This document shows positions 26,441 through 36,811 of a stretch of DNA of 64,000 nt, one piece after another. Position numbers and translations under genes: made by a program. Source of the DNA: Candidatus Acidiflorens stordalenmirensis. Lineage in GTDB: Bacteria > Acidobacteriota > Terriglobia > Terriglobales > Acidobacteriaceae. Location: the NCBI GenBank assembly GCA_003139995.1, contig PLIC01000230.1, positions 1 to 64,000 of the forward strand, in the 5' to 3' direction. The notes below the pieces were generated by a model that was not told the origin of the DNA, made no database searches, and was given only the letters and a program-made list of their open reading frames with translations. The first letter of the stretch is position 1; each line of letters begins with the position of its first letter.

Positions 26441-29400
26441 TTAGAAATTCAGCCGCGTCGACAATTGCATCTGTCGCGGAGCGTACGCGCTCATCGGCTT
26501 CATGAGACTTGTAGGTTGCTGATAATAAGCCGGATAGTAAGTTCCTCCCACGTTTTGCGTGTACTTTACGAACTGTCCCGCCGAATTATAGAAACCGTCG
26601 TCGCTCAAGTCGTCCCTTTGATTATCGCGATTGAACAGATTGAATGACTCCGCGGTCAACTCCAGATGACACCGTCCGCCCAGATTCATCTTTCTTGTCA
26701 GTCGCAGATCCATGGTCGCATAGGCCGGACCGATAAATGCGTTGCGCCCATACCCCGACAAACGGTCGTTGCTCGTGTCCCCATCCTGATTCGGATCGCC
26801 CGACACCATCGCGTTCGCCGGACGTCCGCTGCCATACGTCATGATCCCCGAGATTTTCCAGTGGTCGAACATCGCCGCCAGAGCTTTCTGCCCGGCCGCA
26901 AACGGGTTCGGTTCCTCAATCGCTGAAATCGACAGCCGCTGCCGCTGGTCCGTCACGCTCGACGCCTTCTCACTTTTCGTTGAGTACGAGTTCTGCACTG
27001 TCGACGCTCCCGTCGCCAGCGCATCCTGCCCGTCGTCAATCGCGTGCGCCCACGTGTACGCCAGACGGAAATCCATGCCTCCCGACATCCGCTTGCGCAG
27101 CGACACCGTCATTCCGTGATACACGCTCGATGCCGCACTCTCAAACTGGTCGATTGCCCCCAGTTGCGAGATCGGGCGGCTCAACGTGTTGATACACGGT
27201 GGATACGGACAACTGATGCTGTAATTCGTCTGCCAGGTCGCAAACGACTCCACGTTATAAAACTCATTTGGAACAATACTGCCGGTCGAGTCGACGACCG
27301 GATAGCTGTAGTAAGTCGGCGGCGGCAGATTTACATCTCGCGCCCGGATCATGTCCACGCCGTGCACAAACAAGTAAGACAACGTCCCCATAAACCCGCC
27401 GCCCATTTCCCGCTCTAGGCTCAGACTTGCCTGCTGCACCCGGGGCGTCTTAAAGTCCGGCGCAAACGCCGACACCTCGCTGGTCGCATACTGCTGCCAC
27501 GCCGCCGGCAGCGTGCACGAGACCGGCCCCCGAGGACAGTTCACCGCCGCATTCGGATAAGAAGGAAACACCTGGCCCTGGTAGAAGTCCGTATTGTCCA
27601 GGGAAAGAAAGTTGTCGCTCAGTCCATTGTTATTGATCACCGCCGACTGATAAATCCCCGGAATGCGGGTATAGAAAATTCCAAATCCCGCCCGCACCAT
27701 CAGCGGACGATCGTCGCCGAGCGCATATCCAATTCCGACGCGCGGCGCGAAATTAGTCCCACGCAACGGCATCTTGCCTGCCTGCGGCCACAGCGGATTT
27801 CTCACCATTCCCTTCTTCGAGAACGTCTGCAAATCGTAGCGCGTTCCCAGGCTCAAGCTGAACTTCGGTGTCAGCCGCGCCGTGTCCTGCACAAACCCCG
27901 CGTAGTCGTTGCTGTCCGGATGCGATACCGGATTCCCGAAATTCTGCTCGTAATATCGCGCTAAGTTGGCGGGCGGCCCAGTCCAGCTGCGGGCATGCGC
28001 ATCCCAGCTCGGCATGATTGTGTGCGCATACGCCCGCAGCGGCGTTAACTCCAGTCCCCCGTGCATTGGCACAAACGTCAGCGGATTCACCGCAATATCG
28101 TCGAATAAATACTCTCCGCTGTACAACGACGGGAAGTAGTTGTAGTCCCAGGTCCGCATCCCGTCGGCCCCGAACTTCCACTGGTTGCGTCCCCGGCTCA
28201 GGCTCAAAGTCTCCGCCAGGTGCAGCCGGTGTTCCCGCGTCTGCCGCGGCAATGTCGAAGATTGCCCTAAATCCGCCATCCAACTGTAGATGCTCGTCCG
28301 CACCCCGGTCGAGTTGGGAAACGACTGTTCCAGGTCGCGCGAAAACTGCGCCCGCAGATGGCTCGTCAGCCGCGGCGTCATGCTGCCCGACAAACTCAGC
28401 GACGCGCTTTCCGTCGCCACGTCCTCTTCCCCATTCCCGCTCATCGCATAATTTGTAATCGGACTCCCCGAATCAAAAGAGACGTTGTTCGTCCCATAAG
28501 ACCGCGCTGTGCTCAGCCGCGCCGAAAGATACTGGTGCGGCGTCAGCACCCGGTCCAGCTTCAAAGATCCCGTTTCCCCCAACAACTTCGCAGGAAACGT
28601 CCCTCCATTCTGCGAAAGCTGCGCCGCCGCCGGCGACAAGTTCGCCGCGATGCACAGGCCAGCGGCCGCGTCTTCCGGAGAACAGCCCGCCACGATCGCC
28701 TCGTCGCAGGCCGACCCACCGCCTTGCCCCACCCCCGGCTGGTTCGCGGGATCGCAGACCTCGTAGTCCAAAATACTCGGGTATGTACCCAACTGCGGCA
28801 TAACCGTCGTCGCACCGTCCTCGAATTGCACCACCCTGGGCAAATCGAAAATGTGCTGATCGTAACTGGCAAACAAGAACGTCTTGCTGCGCTGGATCGG
28901 CCCACCAACCGTCCCGCCAAACTGGTGCTGTATATTGTTCGGATTGAACGTCATAAATGGAGGCGTCGCTCCGCCCAGCGCACTATCGCGCAGATAATAG
29001 AATGTGCTCCCGTGCCACTGGTTCGTGCCCGACTTGGTCACCACATTCACCACCGCGCCTCCGGCCCGTCCCGACTCCGCCCCATAACCGCTCGACTGCA
29101 CGCGGAACTCCTGCACCATCTCGTTCGAAAACTGGTAAGGCGCGCGATACCGCCCCGAAGCCTGCGCAAAGAATCCGTTGTTGTTGTCCCCTCCATCCAC
29201 CAGGAAGCTCGTGTTATATCCGCGAATCCCACCATAAGAAAGATCCCCGTTCGATCCCGACGTCAAATCTCGCGGATCCTGCGTCACCCCCGGCATCAGC
29301 AACAACAGGTCCGTGAACCTGCGCCCGTTCAGCGGCAGATCCTCGATCTCCCGCTCATCCACCAGGGCCGATACCGAACTCGGATTCATATCCATCAGGC

Positions 29401-29815
29401 GCGGCGCATCCGACACTGTGATCGTTTCCTTCGGTCCCGCCACCTTCAGCTTGAACGTCACGAGCGCCGCCGCTCCTATCTCCACGCGAATCACCGGCGA
29501 AATCTCCGGCGACATCCCTTCCGCCTCCGCCCGCGCCGAATACTGCCCCGGCGGCAGCAGATCCACCGCGAATCGTCCCGCCGAATCGGTGGCCGAGTGG
29601 TAGCGTATCCCCGTCTCTACTCGGATCGCCACAATATCCGCGTTCGTGATCGCCGCTCCCTGCGCGTCCAATACCACGCCTCGCAACGCGCCCGTGGACG
29701 CATCCTGCGCCCAAGCCAAGGAAGCGCCAAGAATAAGTTGAAAGAGGAATGCCAGGGAGACAACACGAAAAAAATTGCGAATCGTAGCCAGAAATGGCTC
29801 ACCGCAGCGGCACAT
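26441..29815 (-). CDS. TonB-dependent receptor with carboxypeptidase-regulatory-like N-terminal domain (Oar-like)
   Basis: 1124 aa; signal peptide, GALRGVVLDAQGAAITNADIVA, LPLNGRRFTDLLLLMPGV plug, C-terminal LSTRLNF. Confidence 0.9.
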   Translation of the reverse strand: MCRCGEPFLATIRNFFRVVSLAFLFQLILGASLAWAQDASTGALRGVVLDAQGAAITNADIVAIRVETGIRYHSATDSAGRFAVDLLPPGQYSARAEAEGMSPEISPVIRVEIGAAALVTFKLKVAGPKETITVSDAPRLMDMNPSSVSALVDEREIEDLPLNGRRFTDLLLLMPGVTQDPRDLTSGSNGDLSYGGIRGYNTSFLVDGGDNNNGFFAQASGRYRAPYQFSNEMVQEFRVQSSGYGAESGRAGGAVVNVVTKSGTNQWHGSTFYYLRDSALGGATPPFMTFNPNNIQHQFGGTVGGPIQRSKTFLFASYDQHIFDLPRVVQFEDGATTVMPQLGTYPSILDYEVCDPANQPGVGQGGGSACDEAIVAGCSPEDAAAGLCIAANLSPAAAQLSQNGGTFPAKLLGETGSLKLDRVLTPHQYLSARLSTARSYGTNNVSFDSGSPITNYAMSGNGEEDVATESASLSLSGSMTPRLTSHLRAQFSRDLEQSFPNSTGVRTSIYSWMADLGQSSTLPRQTREHRLHLAETLSLSRGRNQWKFGADGMRTWDYNYFPSLYSGEYLFDDIAVNPLTFVPMHGGLELTPLRAYAHTIMPSWDAHARSWTGPPANLARYYEQNFGNPVSHPDSNDYAGFVQDTARLTPKFSLSLGTRYDLQTFSKKGMVRNPLWPQAGKMPLRGTNFAPRVGIGYALGDDRPLMVRAGFGIFYTRIPGIYQSAVINNNGLSDNFLSLDNTDFYQGQVFPSYPNAAVNCPRGPVSCTLPAAWQQYATSEVSAFAPDFKTPRVQQASLSLEREMGGGFMGTLSYLFVHGVDMIRARDVNLPPPTYYSYPVVDSTGSIVPNEFYNVESFATWQTNYSISCPYPPCINTLSRPISQLGAIDQFESAASSVYHGMTVSLRKRMSGGMDFRLAYTWAHAIDDGQDALATGASTVQNSYSTKSEKASSVTDQRQRLSISAIEEPNPFAAGQKALAAMFDHWKISGIMTYGSGRPANAMVSGDPNQDGDTSNDRLSGYGRNAFIGPAYATMDLRLTRKMNLGGRCHLELTAESFNLFNRDNQRDDLSDDGFYNSAGQFVKYTQNVGGTYYPAYYQQPTSLMKPMSAYAPRQMQLSTRLNF

Positions 29816-30039
29816 ACCAATCCCCTCGTATCCGAGATTTCGGAATCGGAGGGGATTCCAGAGACCCTAGAAATCTATATACCAAAGTGCGTCCCACCAG
29901 AATGTGACGCACGCACTTGCAATATGTTCAGTTTTCGATGGCCGTTGGCCGTCCCTGCGATACTTTGGCGCGGAGTGGCCCATTCTTGGCAAACTTGCGA
30001 TCTTTAGCTCGCATCAATTGCAAGTTCCCCTCGATAAGC

Positions 30040-30093
30040 GCGGAGGCAAAAAGGCGAAAGACCTTTGTGCCGCAAAGGGCTTTTTGCCTCCGC
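30040..30093. repeat. nested stem-loop, 14-bp perfect outer arms GCGGAGGCAAAAAG/CTTTTTGCCTCCGC
   Basis: Outer arms 30040-30053/30080-30093, inner CCTTTG/CAAAGG hairpin. Confidence 0.7.
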
Positions 30094-30170
30094 AATCTCC
30101 AACCTGACTTCGGCAATCGCTCCATGATATGTTGACTATTCGCAGCTCAAGCTGCGCATCCGATAAATCC

Positions 30171-30692
30171 ATGATCCGCTCCTACAAAGGCGTCACCCCC
30201 CAGTTCCCCGACACCTGCTACATTGACGACTCAGCCCAAATCATCGGCGATGTCATTCTCGGCGAACACTCCAGCATCTGGATGAACTCCGTCCTCCGCG
30301 GCGATGTCCACCAGATACGCGTCGGCCACTACTCCAACATTCAGGACAACTGCGTCCTCCACGGCATGAAAGAAATTTACGGCGTCTATCTGGGCGACTA
30401 CGTCAGCGTGGGCCACACCGTCGTCCTTCACGGATGCACCATCGAAGCACGCTGCCTGATCGGCATGGGCTCCATCGTCCTCAACGGCGCCGTCATCGGA
30501 TCCGGCTCCATCATCGCCGCCGGCACCCTGATCCCCGAGAAAACGATCATAGAGCCGAATTCCCTCTGGATGGGCTCCCCAGGAAAATTCCGCCGGCGCC
30601 TGGAGGAAAAAGACCAGGAGATGATTCTCCGCTACGCCGAAAATTATCTGGGATACAAAGAGTCGTACTTGACGGAGAGAAAAGGCTCTTAG
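30171..30692 (+). CDS. gamma-class carbonic anhydrase family protein (left-handed beta-helix)
   Basis: Hexapeptide repeats: VILGEHSSIWMNSVLRGDVHQIRVGHYSNIQDNCVLH..VSVGHTVVLHGC. Confidence 0.9.
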   Translation: MIRSYKGVTPQFPDTCYIDDSAQIIGDVILGEHSSIWMNSVLRGDVHQIRVGHYSNIQDNCVLHGMKEIYGVYLGDYVSVGHTVVLHGCTIEARCLIGMGSIVLNGAVIGSGSIIAAGTLIPEKTIIEPNSLWMGSPGKFRRRLEEKDQEMILRYAENYLGYKESYLTERKGS

Positions 30693-30729
30693 CTGTTGGC
30701 TGGTGGCTGGTGCTCTTTTTCCCGCCTGC

Positions 30730-30753
30730 AGAGACGCGGCAAGCCGCGTCTCT
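30730..30753. repeat. palindrome AGAGACGCGGC-aa-GCCGCGTCTCT
   Basis: 11-bp perfect arms; family recurs at 42141, 49314, 50373. Confidence 0.8.
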
Positions 30754-30814
30754 ACGGGAAATCAGATGCCCCCCTTTAGGGGCCGAGGGCAATTCCGAAC
30801 CCGCGCGTCCCTTT

Positions 30815-31246
30815 CTACCAATTCGCCACCCGATGCTTGAAGCTGAACGCCGCCCCGAGGCCGTTCATCGTCGCGCCCCCAATCAGGATGGCACGCGCCA
30901 TGTGGTCGTGGTGTCTCTTGTGCCACAAATAAGCGGCCGCGGTCTCACCCCCGAACAGCGCCCCGGTAGCCACAACCTGCACCGCCGCCGTATGTACAAA
31001 CGGACGCGCCGGTGGATTGTATTCTTCCCCGCCGCCAGCGATGTTCTTGCGCGTGGCATAGCTGTCGGCAGCCTTGGCCGCTCCGTCGAGCGCGGCCAGC
31101 GCAATTGTGGATTTCGTCCAGAAGCGCGAAGCGGCCAAGTCTTCGCGCGTTAGGTGGGGACGCACCGCAAAAGCGTAATTCGCTTCTTGAGCGCGCAGAA
31201 TGCCGGCCATCGCGGCCAGCACAAGAATCACCATGGGCATTTTCAT
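30815..31246 (-). CDS. exported protein of unknown function
   Basis: 143 aa with signal peptide MKMPMVILVLAAMAGILRAQ. Confidence 0.6.
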   Translation of the reverse strand: MKMPMVILVLAAMAGILRAQEANYAFAVRPHLTREDLAASRFWTKSTIALAALDGAAKAADSYATRKNIAGGGEEYNPPARPFVHTAAVQVVATGALFGGETAAAYLWHKRHHDHMARAILIGGATMNGLGAAFSFKHRVANW

Positions 31247-31667
31247 TGGACAGGCGGGTCGCGCATACCGACCCTCGCCTGACCATCGGAAGGCAAATAA
31301 GACTCTTGACGGTTCTAAGCGAATTTAAGAAACGGGAGTAACCGCGGAGCCGTTCAAGAACAAAATGCTTTGAGAAGGAACCCGCGCCCCGACACTAGTG
31401 CGAATTTACTTTCGATAAGATTGCCCGGCCCGCCGCTTGGGTGGCGGCTGTGTGGGGTCGTGGGGTGAGGCCGGGCAATTCCGTGCTTCCATCAATTGCA
31501 GATGTCTATACTTGTACCGCACCGGGCCCCACTCCGACTGTGACGACCATCACTATTCTGTGTGACCGCGCCACACTGCGCTGTGACAGGGGTCACCGAC
31601 AAGGCGGACCCCACTGGCTAAGGTAAAAGCGAAACTACTACAGTAAACACCTTCAGGAGAAGCCATC

Positions 31668-31925
31668 ATGGCGTATGTAATCACCGACACCTGCATCAAA
31701 GACGAGCTTTGCGTGGAAGTCTGCCCGACCGACTGCATCCATCCCAAAAAAGACGAACCGGAGTTTGAGACCGCGACCCAGCTTTATGTCGACCCCGAGG
31801 GTTGCATCGATTGCGGCGCCTGCGTTCCGGCTTGCACCTCGGATTCGATCTTCACGGCAGAAGAACTGCCGGCGGACAAGAAAGAGTTTCTGGAAAAGAA
31901 CGCTGCGTATTACGTAAAGAAGTAG
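31668..31925 (+). CDS. 4Fe-4S ferredoxin
   Basis: MAYVITDTCIKDELCVEVCPTDCIHP..YVDPEGCIDCGACVPACTSDSIF. Confidence 0.93.
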   Translation: MAYVITDTCIKDELCVEVCPTDCIHPKKDEPEFETATQLYVDPEGCIDCGACVPACTSDSIFTAEELPADKKEFLEKNAAYYVKK

Positions 31926-31998
31926 CGTTCCCGTTGTTTCGATCACGGGGCACACGGGCGCGTGGCCCAGCCTTCGCATCCATCTTATCTCTCGAGGG

Positions 31999-32029
31999 CC
32001 CCGTCCAAGCTCGGCTTGGGCGGGGTTTT
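31999..32029 (+). terminator. rho-independent terminator downstream of ferredoxin
   Basis: CCCCGTCCAAGC tcg GCTTGGGCGGGGTTTT. Confidence 0.8.
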
Positions 32030-32287
32030 CGTCACAGAACCAGGAAGCAGTTTCAGCGCACACCCCCACGCATGTCCTGGGACTGAAGCGCTTTCAGAAA
32101 CAGATCTTCTTCCTCTTCATAATGTTTCCAACGAACCACTGACCTTCGCCAGTCTCTGAATATCGGCAAAGCAACTGAGTGTTTGCTTCCACATCTCGCG
32201 ACCTATATCCTTTGCACGAACGGATGCCCGAACGGAAAACTCGTGCCTATTTCGAACGTTCTTCCATACAGGAGGCTTTTGCCGGCC

Positions 32288-34696
32288 ATGTGTCCTCGCA
32301 TCATGTTTGCCGCGATCATTCTGCTTGCTTCATTTTCTCTTCTTTACGCTGCCGACAGCCCGGCCGCTGCCCCTAACTCCGACCCCACTTACCAGCAACT
32401 TCGCAACCTGACGCTGGGGGGCGAGGCGGTGAGCGTCACTAACTTTACTTTGAAGCGCGACGCAGGCACTTTTCATTTGCACTCGGGAACGGTGTGCTTT
32501 GTGACGCCGGTGCAGGGCAAGGTCACGGGAGCGGTTTTCGTGGGCGAAGGCAACTTTGTCCTCGACCCGCCGCAAGAATCCGAGCGTAAGAGTTTGAAGT
32601 TGCTCACTAAAGAAGACGAGTTCAGTGAGAAGTTTAGTCAGGCGGTCCTGCGCTTTACGGACTCGACGTATGACGACATCAAGAAAGGCGGCAGCGCGGC
32701 GTCCGGCGGTTGCGAGGCGGGCTTGCTGAAAGACAGCCAGAATACGACCCGCCACAAGCTCAAGAACAATCTCGAAGCGCGCATTCTGCAGGATGTATTG
32801 GGCCCCGAGCCGGGCGGCCTGTTCGTCGCCTTTATCCACGGCAAGCGCTACAACGACAAAGAAATTTATGAGATCGATCCGGACTGGGGATCCGACCAAG
32901 TCAGCTTCCGAACCTACGATGAGAACAAGTGGGGCCACTGGGCTTCGTTCAGTCTTTCCGGAGAACACGCGCAGGGCAGCGTGGGCAGGCTGATGAGGAT
33001 TGACCATCAACAACTGGAGGTGACCTTCGAAAAGAGCGGCTCCTTATCCGGGAAGGCTACGGCCGATTTGGTTGCGCGGCGCAACGGTGTGCGGGTTGTG
33101 CCCCTCGATCTGTTCCGGCCCCTGCGTGTGCAGAGCGTGACCACGAACGGACAGCCTCTTTCCTTCATTCAGGAGGACAAGAACGACGACGGCAACTTCG
33201 CCGTCATTTTGCCCAAAGCTCTCAGCGCAGGAGAGAAACTCACGATCACGACAACCTATGGCGGAAAAGAGGCCGTGAGCAATGAGGGCAACGGCAACTA
33301 TTTCCCGGTGGCCCGGGAGAATTGGTATCCGAACAATCCGGGTGCGGAGTTTGGAGAATACGCGCTCTACGACATGACCCTTCGCATTCCCAAAGGAATG
33401 AAGATGGCGGCAACCGGCGTGCTTGTCTCCGAGAACAATGAGGGCGGTCAGAATGTGACCGTGTGGAAAAGTGAAAACCCGCAAACGGTGGCAGGATTCA
33501 GCTTCGGAAGATTCAAGGAAGAGGAAGTCAAACTCACCAAGCCCGAATATTTCATCCAGTCCTATGCCAACGAGGAATCTCCGAACTGGGTTCAAGGCTT
33601 GCAACACTCGGTCGACGACGATCTACCCGCGCTAGGGCATAGGGAAGCGAAGGTGGCGCTGGGTACCATGAGCACCGTTTCGCTGAATAAGAAGGCGCTG
33701 GCGGAAGGACAATTGGCGGTGCAACTCTACACCGATTATTTCGGCCCTTCGCTGTTCAAACATCTGCAACTGACGCAGCAGACGGCGTGCAACTTTGGAC
33801 AATCGTGGCCTGAACTGGTGTGGATTCCGATCTGCTACTACTTTGACACCACCGTGCGCCATTCGCTGGGGATGGACTGGGGCGATCGCGGATATTGGAA
33901 AGTGGTTACGCCGCACGAAATAGCGCATCAATGGTGGGGACATACCGTCGGGTTCGCTTCCGGCCGCGACCAGTGGATGAGCGAAGGCTTCGCCGACATG
34001 TCCGCGTCCCTCTACATCAGCATGATCGAGAAGAATCCGAAGAAATTTATCGAGTTCTGGAACGACGAGCGCGAGCTGTTGCTCGAGCGAAACCCCCAGG
34101 GCTTTCGCGCCATCGACGTCGGCCCGTTAACCATGGGTTACCGGGCCAATAGCTTCCGGACCGGGTCCGACATAACTCGGCGCCTCATCTATCCCAAGGG
34201 TGCTTACATTCTGCACATGATCCGCATGATGATGTGGGACCGCAAAACGGGCGACGAGAATTTCAAGACCACAATGCAGGATTTTGTGAAGACGTATGCC
34301 GGCAAAGCGGCCACCACCGAAGACTTCAAGGCGATGATGGAGAAACACATGACCCCGGATATGGATCTCGAGGGGAATCGTCGCCTGGACTGGTTCTTTA
34401 ACGAGTATGTCTACGGCACCGCGCTGCCCACCTATAAGATCGATTCTACGTTCGATAAGGACGCAAATGGCGACGTTGTGTTCAGCTTCAAAGTCACGCA
34501 GTCTGGCGTGGATGACAAGTTCCGCATGATCGTGCCCATCTACCTGGAGCTGGCGGATGGCCGCACCGTATACCTGGGCCGCGCGCGCCTGCTCGGGAAC
34601 GCTTCGGTGGACCAAAAAGTCCCGCTGAAAGGATTGAAAGACACGCCCAAACGCGCGCTCGTGAATTACTACGACGATGTGCTGGCTTCCAATTAG
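32288..34696 (+). CDS. M1-family aminopeptidase (secreted)
   Basis: Signal peptide; VVTPHEIAHQWWGHTVGF..SEGFADM gluzincin motif. Confidence 0.9.
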   Translation: MCPRIMFAAIILLASFSLLYAADSPAAAPNSDPTYQQLRNLTLGGEAVSVTNFTLKRDAGTFHLHSGTVCFVTPVQGKVTGAVFVGEGNFVLDPPQESERKSLKLLTKEDEFSEKFSQAVLRFTDSTYDDIKKGGSAASGGCEAGLLKDSQNTTRHKLKNNLEARILQDVLGPEPGGLFVAFIHGKRYNDKEIYEIDPDWGSDQVSFRTYDENKWGHWASFSLSGEHAQGSVGRLMRIDHQQLEVTFEKSGSLSGKATADLVARRNGVRVVPLDLFRPLRVQSVTTNGQPLSFIQEDKNDDGNFAVILPKALSAGEKLTITTTYGGKEAVSNEGNGNYFPVARENWYPNNPGAEFGEYALYDMTLRIPKGMKMAATGVLVSENNEGGQNVTVWKSENPQTVAGFSFGRFKEEEVKLTKPEYFIQSYANEESPNWVQGLQHSVDDDLPALGHREAKVALGTMSTVSLNKKALAEGQLAVQLYTDYFGPSLFKHLQLTQQTACNFGQSWPELVWIPICYYFDTTVRHSLGMDWGDRGYWKVVTPHEIAHQWWGHTVGFASGRDQWMSEGFADMSASLYISMIEKNPKKFIEFWNDERELLLERNPQGFRAIDVGPLTMGYRANSFRTGSDITRRLIYPKGAYILHMIRMMMWDRKTGDENFKTTMQDFVKTYAGKAATTEDFKAMMEKHMTPDMDLEGNRRLDWFFNEYVYGTALPTYKIDSTFDKDANGDVVFSFKVTQSGVDDKFRMIVPIYLELADGRTVYLGRARLLGNASVDQKVPLKGLKDTPKRALVNYYDDVLASN

Positions 34697-34744
34697 AAAA
34701 TAGACAAAGCAGGATGGGTAGCCGTATAGAGAGCGCGGGTGCCG

Positions 34745-34777
34745 CACTTCTCGCGCTTTTCGAGAAGTGGGGTTTTT
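34745..34777 (+). terminator. REP-like palindrome CACTTCTCG-cgctttt-CGAGAAGTG with T-tract
   Basis: Perfect 9-bp arms followed by GGGTTTTT; family E sequence. Confidence 0.6.
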
Positions 34778-34893
34778 CGCTGCGATTGCCGGGTTCGTCG
34801 TTTGACACCTGTTTCATCACCTACCCAGGTCCGCAAAATGCCAATTCGACGTTAAACTAGTCAAGTCGCGCAGCGGCACGAGGAGCCGGGCCT

Positions 34894-34942
34894 GAGCGAA
34901 CAGCGAACGACGAATAGCGAACCACCAGCGACCAACGACCCC
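34894..34942. repeat. seven heptads abutting hisS start codon
   Basis: gagcgaa|cagcgaa|cgacgaa|tagcgaa|ccaccag|cgaccaa|cgacccc then ATG. Confidence 0.8.
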
Positions 34943-36229
34943 ATGATCAAATCTCCCCGAGGAACCCGCGACCTTCTCCCGCCCGACACGGCGCTCTGGA
35001 ACTTCGTCGAAGCCGCCGTCCGTGACGTCTTCCGCGCCTACAACTTCCACGAAATCCGCACCCCCATCTTTGAAGCCACAGAACTCTTCGCCCGCAGCGT
35101 AGGCGAAGAGACGGACATCGTCTCGAAAGAAATGTTTACCTGGGAAGATCGCGGGCGCGCCGAAAGCGACAGAGGACAATCCCTCACCCTGCGCCCTGAA
35201 AACACCGCCGGCGTGGTGCGCGCCTACATCGAGCACAAACTTTGGGATCGCGGCCTCAACAAGCTCTTCTATATCGGACCGCAATTCCGCCGCGAGCGTC
35301 CGCAAAAGGGACGCTACCGCCAGTTCTATCAAATCGGAGCGGAAATCATCGGCCCCGCCGCCGCCGGCAGCCAGTCTCCCGCGAGAGACGCGGAAATCCT
35401 CGAGCTCCTCGCCACGCTCCTCGACCGGGTAGGCATCACCAACTGGACGCTCGAACTCAACTCCGTAGGCTGCCCCGCCGACCGCGCAAAGTTCAACGAA
35501 GCTCTTCGCAAAGCGCTCGAACCGGTCGTTGGAAAAATGTGCGCCGATTGCCAGCGCCGCTTCTCCACGAACCCGCTAAGAGTCTTCGATTGCAAAGTTC
35601 CCGAAGACCAGCCCATCATCGAAACTCTTCCCACCATCAATCAGTTTCTCGACGAAGATTGCCGCACCCACTACGAAGAAGTAAAGCAGATCCTGAACGC
35701 CGTCCAAATCCCCTACGTCGAGAACCCGCGCCTGGTGCGGGGATTGGATTACTACCGACTCACTACGTTTGAGTTTACGCATGGAGCGCTGGGAGCGCAG
35801 AATGCGATTCTGGGCGGCGGAAGATACGACGGATTATCGGAGGCGCTTGGCGGCCCGGCGGCTCCGGGGATTGGATTTGCGATCGGAGAGGACCGGCTGG
35901 TGCTTTCACTATCAGCGACCGCGTCGGCGGAGTCGGTCGTCCGCAAACCCGACGTTTACGTTGCTCCGCTCGGCGCCGGAATGAATCGCGAAGCCGCCCG
36001 GGTGGCTCGCGAGCTGCGCCGGCACGATCTGGTGGTCGATCTCGGCGACGAATCCTTTCGCTTGAAAAAGTCGTTCGAGGCTGCCGACAAGATGGGCGCG
36101 CGATACATCCTCATCGTTGGCGAAAACGAAGTGAAGGCGGATGCGTTTGCGCTCAAGCATCTGGCCTCCGGCGAACAAGTCACGGTTCCGCGCGCGAAAC
36201 TGGCGCAACGGATTTTGCAGACGAAGTAA
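34943..36229 (+). CDS. hisS: histidyl-tRNA synthetase
   Basis: MIKSPRGTRDLLPPDTALWNFVE; TLRPENTAGVVRAYIEH; GLDYYRLTTFEF. Confidence 0.95.
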   Translation: MIKSPRGTRDLLPPDTALWNFVEAAVRDVFRAYNFHEIRTPIFEATELFARSVGEETDIVSKEMFTWEDRGRAESDRGQSLTLRPENTAGVVRAYIEHKLWDRGLNKLFYIGPQFRRERPQKGRYRQFYQIGAEIIGPAAAGSQSPARDAEILELLATLLDRVGITNWTLELNSVGCPADRAKFNEALRKALEPVVGKMCADCQRRFSTNPLRVFDCKVPEDQPIIETLPTINQFLDEDCRTHYEEVKQILNAVQIPYVENPRLVRGLDYYRLTTFEFTHGALGAQNAILGGGRYDGLSEALGGPAAPGIGFAIGEDRLVLSLSATASAESVVRKPDVYVAPLGAGMNREAARVARELRRHDLVVDLGDESFRLKKSFEAADKMGARYILIVGENEVKADAFALKHLASGEQVTVPRAKLAQRILQTK

Positions 36230-36355
36230 CTATCAGCTATCAGCTTTTGGCTTTGACTTCCTCTGTGATCTCTGTGTCCTCTGTGGTTGCAGTTTTTTCT
36301 TACCACATGAGGTCACAGCGGAATACAGGGTAAGATTATTTTTTGGGAGGCGATC

Positions 36356-36811
36356 ATGCGACGCATTCTTCTACTGTTGGGGACGATTCTGTTTGGTGTG
36401 ACCCTGGCTCTTTCTCAAGCTCCTTCTACCCAACCGATCTCTGCCTTTGACCAGCAACTCATCGAGCAGCAGAAACAGTTCCTGCAGGCTGCACAGAGCA
36501 AAAGCCCAATCGCTGTCGACCGCGCCGTCGCGGACGATTTCCAGGGCATCGGAACGAATGGCGACTTCTACGACAAGAGTGAAGTCGTCGACTCGGTGCA
36601 GGCGGGAATGCCTAAGGACACGCGCGCCTATGACTTCCACGTCGTCAAACTGAACAATGACTCCGCCGTCGTCGCCTACAACCTGATCGTCCCCGGAGAC
36701 CATCCACGCTATCGCCACATGGCCGATACCTGGGCAAGAATCGACGGCCAATGGAAACTGAAATTCCGCCAGATCACGCCCAACCTTTGGAGCGCAAACG
36801 ATCTGGATTGA
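36356..36811 (+). CDS. secreted DUF4440/SnoaL-like protein
   Basis: Signal peptide; NTF2-like fold pattern ending DTWARIDGQWKLKFRQITP. Confidence 0.65.
   Translation: MRRILLLLGTILFGVTLALSQAPSTQPISAFDQQLIEQQKQFLQAAQSKSPIAVDRAVADDFQGIGTNGDFYDKSEVVDSVQAGMPKDTRAYDFHVVKLNNDSAVVAYNLIVPGDHPRYRHMADTWARIDGQWKLKFRQITPNLWSANDLD

Noticed and set aside
28358-30007. 549-aa plus-strand ORF
   Set aside because: Arg/His-rich antisense shadow of the TonB-dependent receptor.
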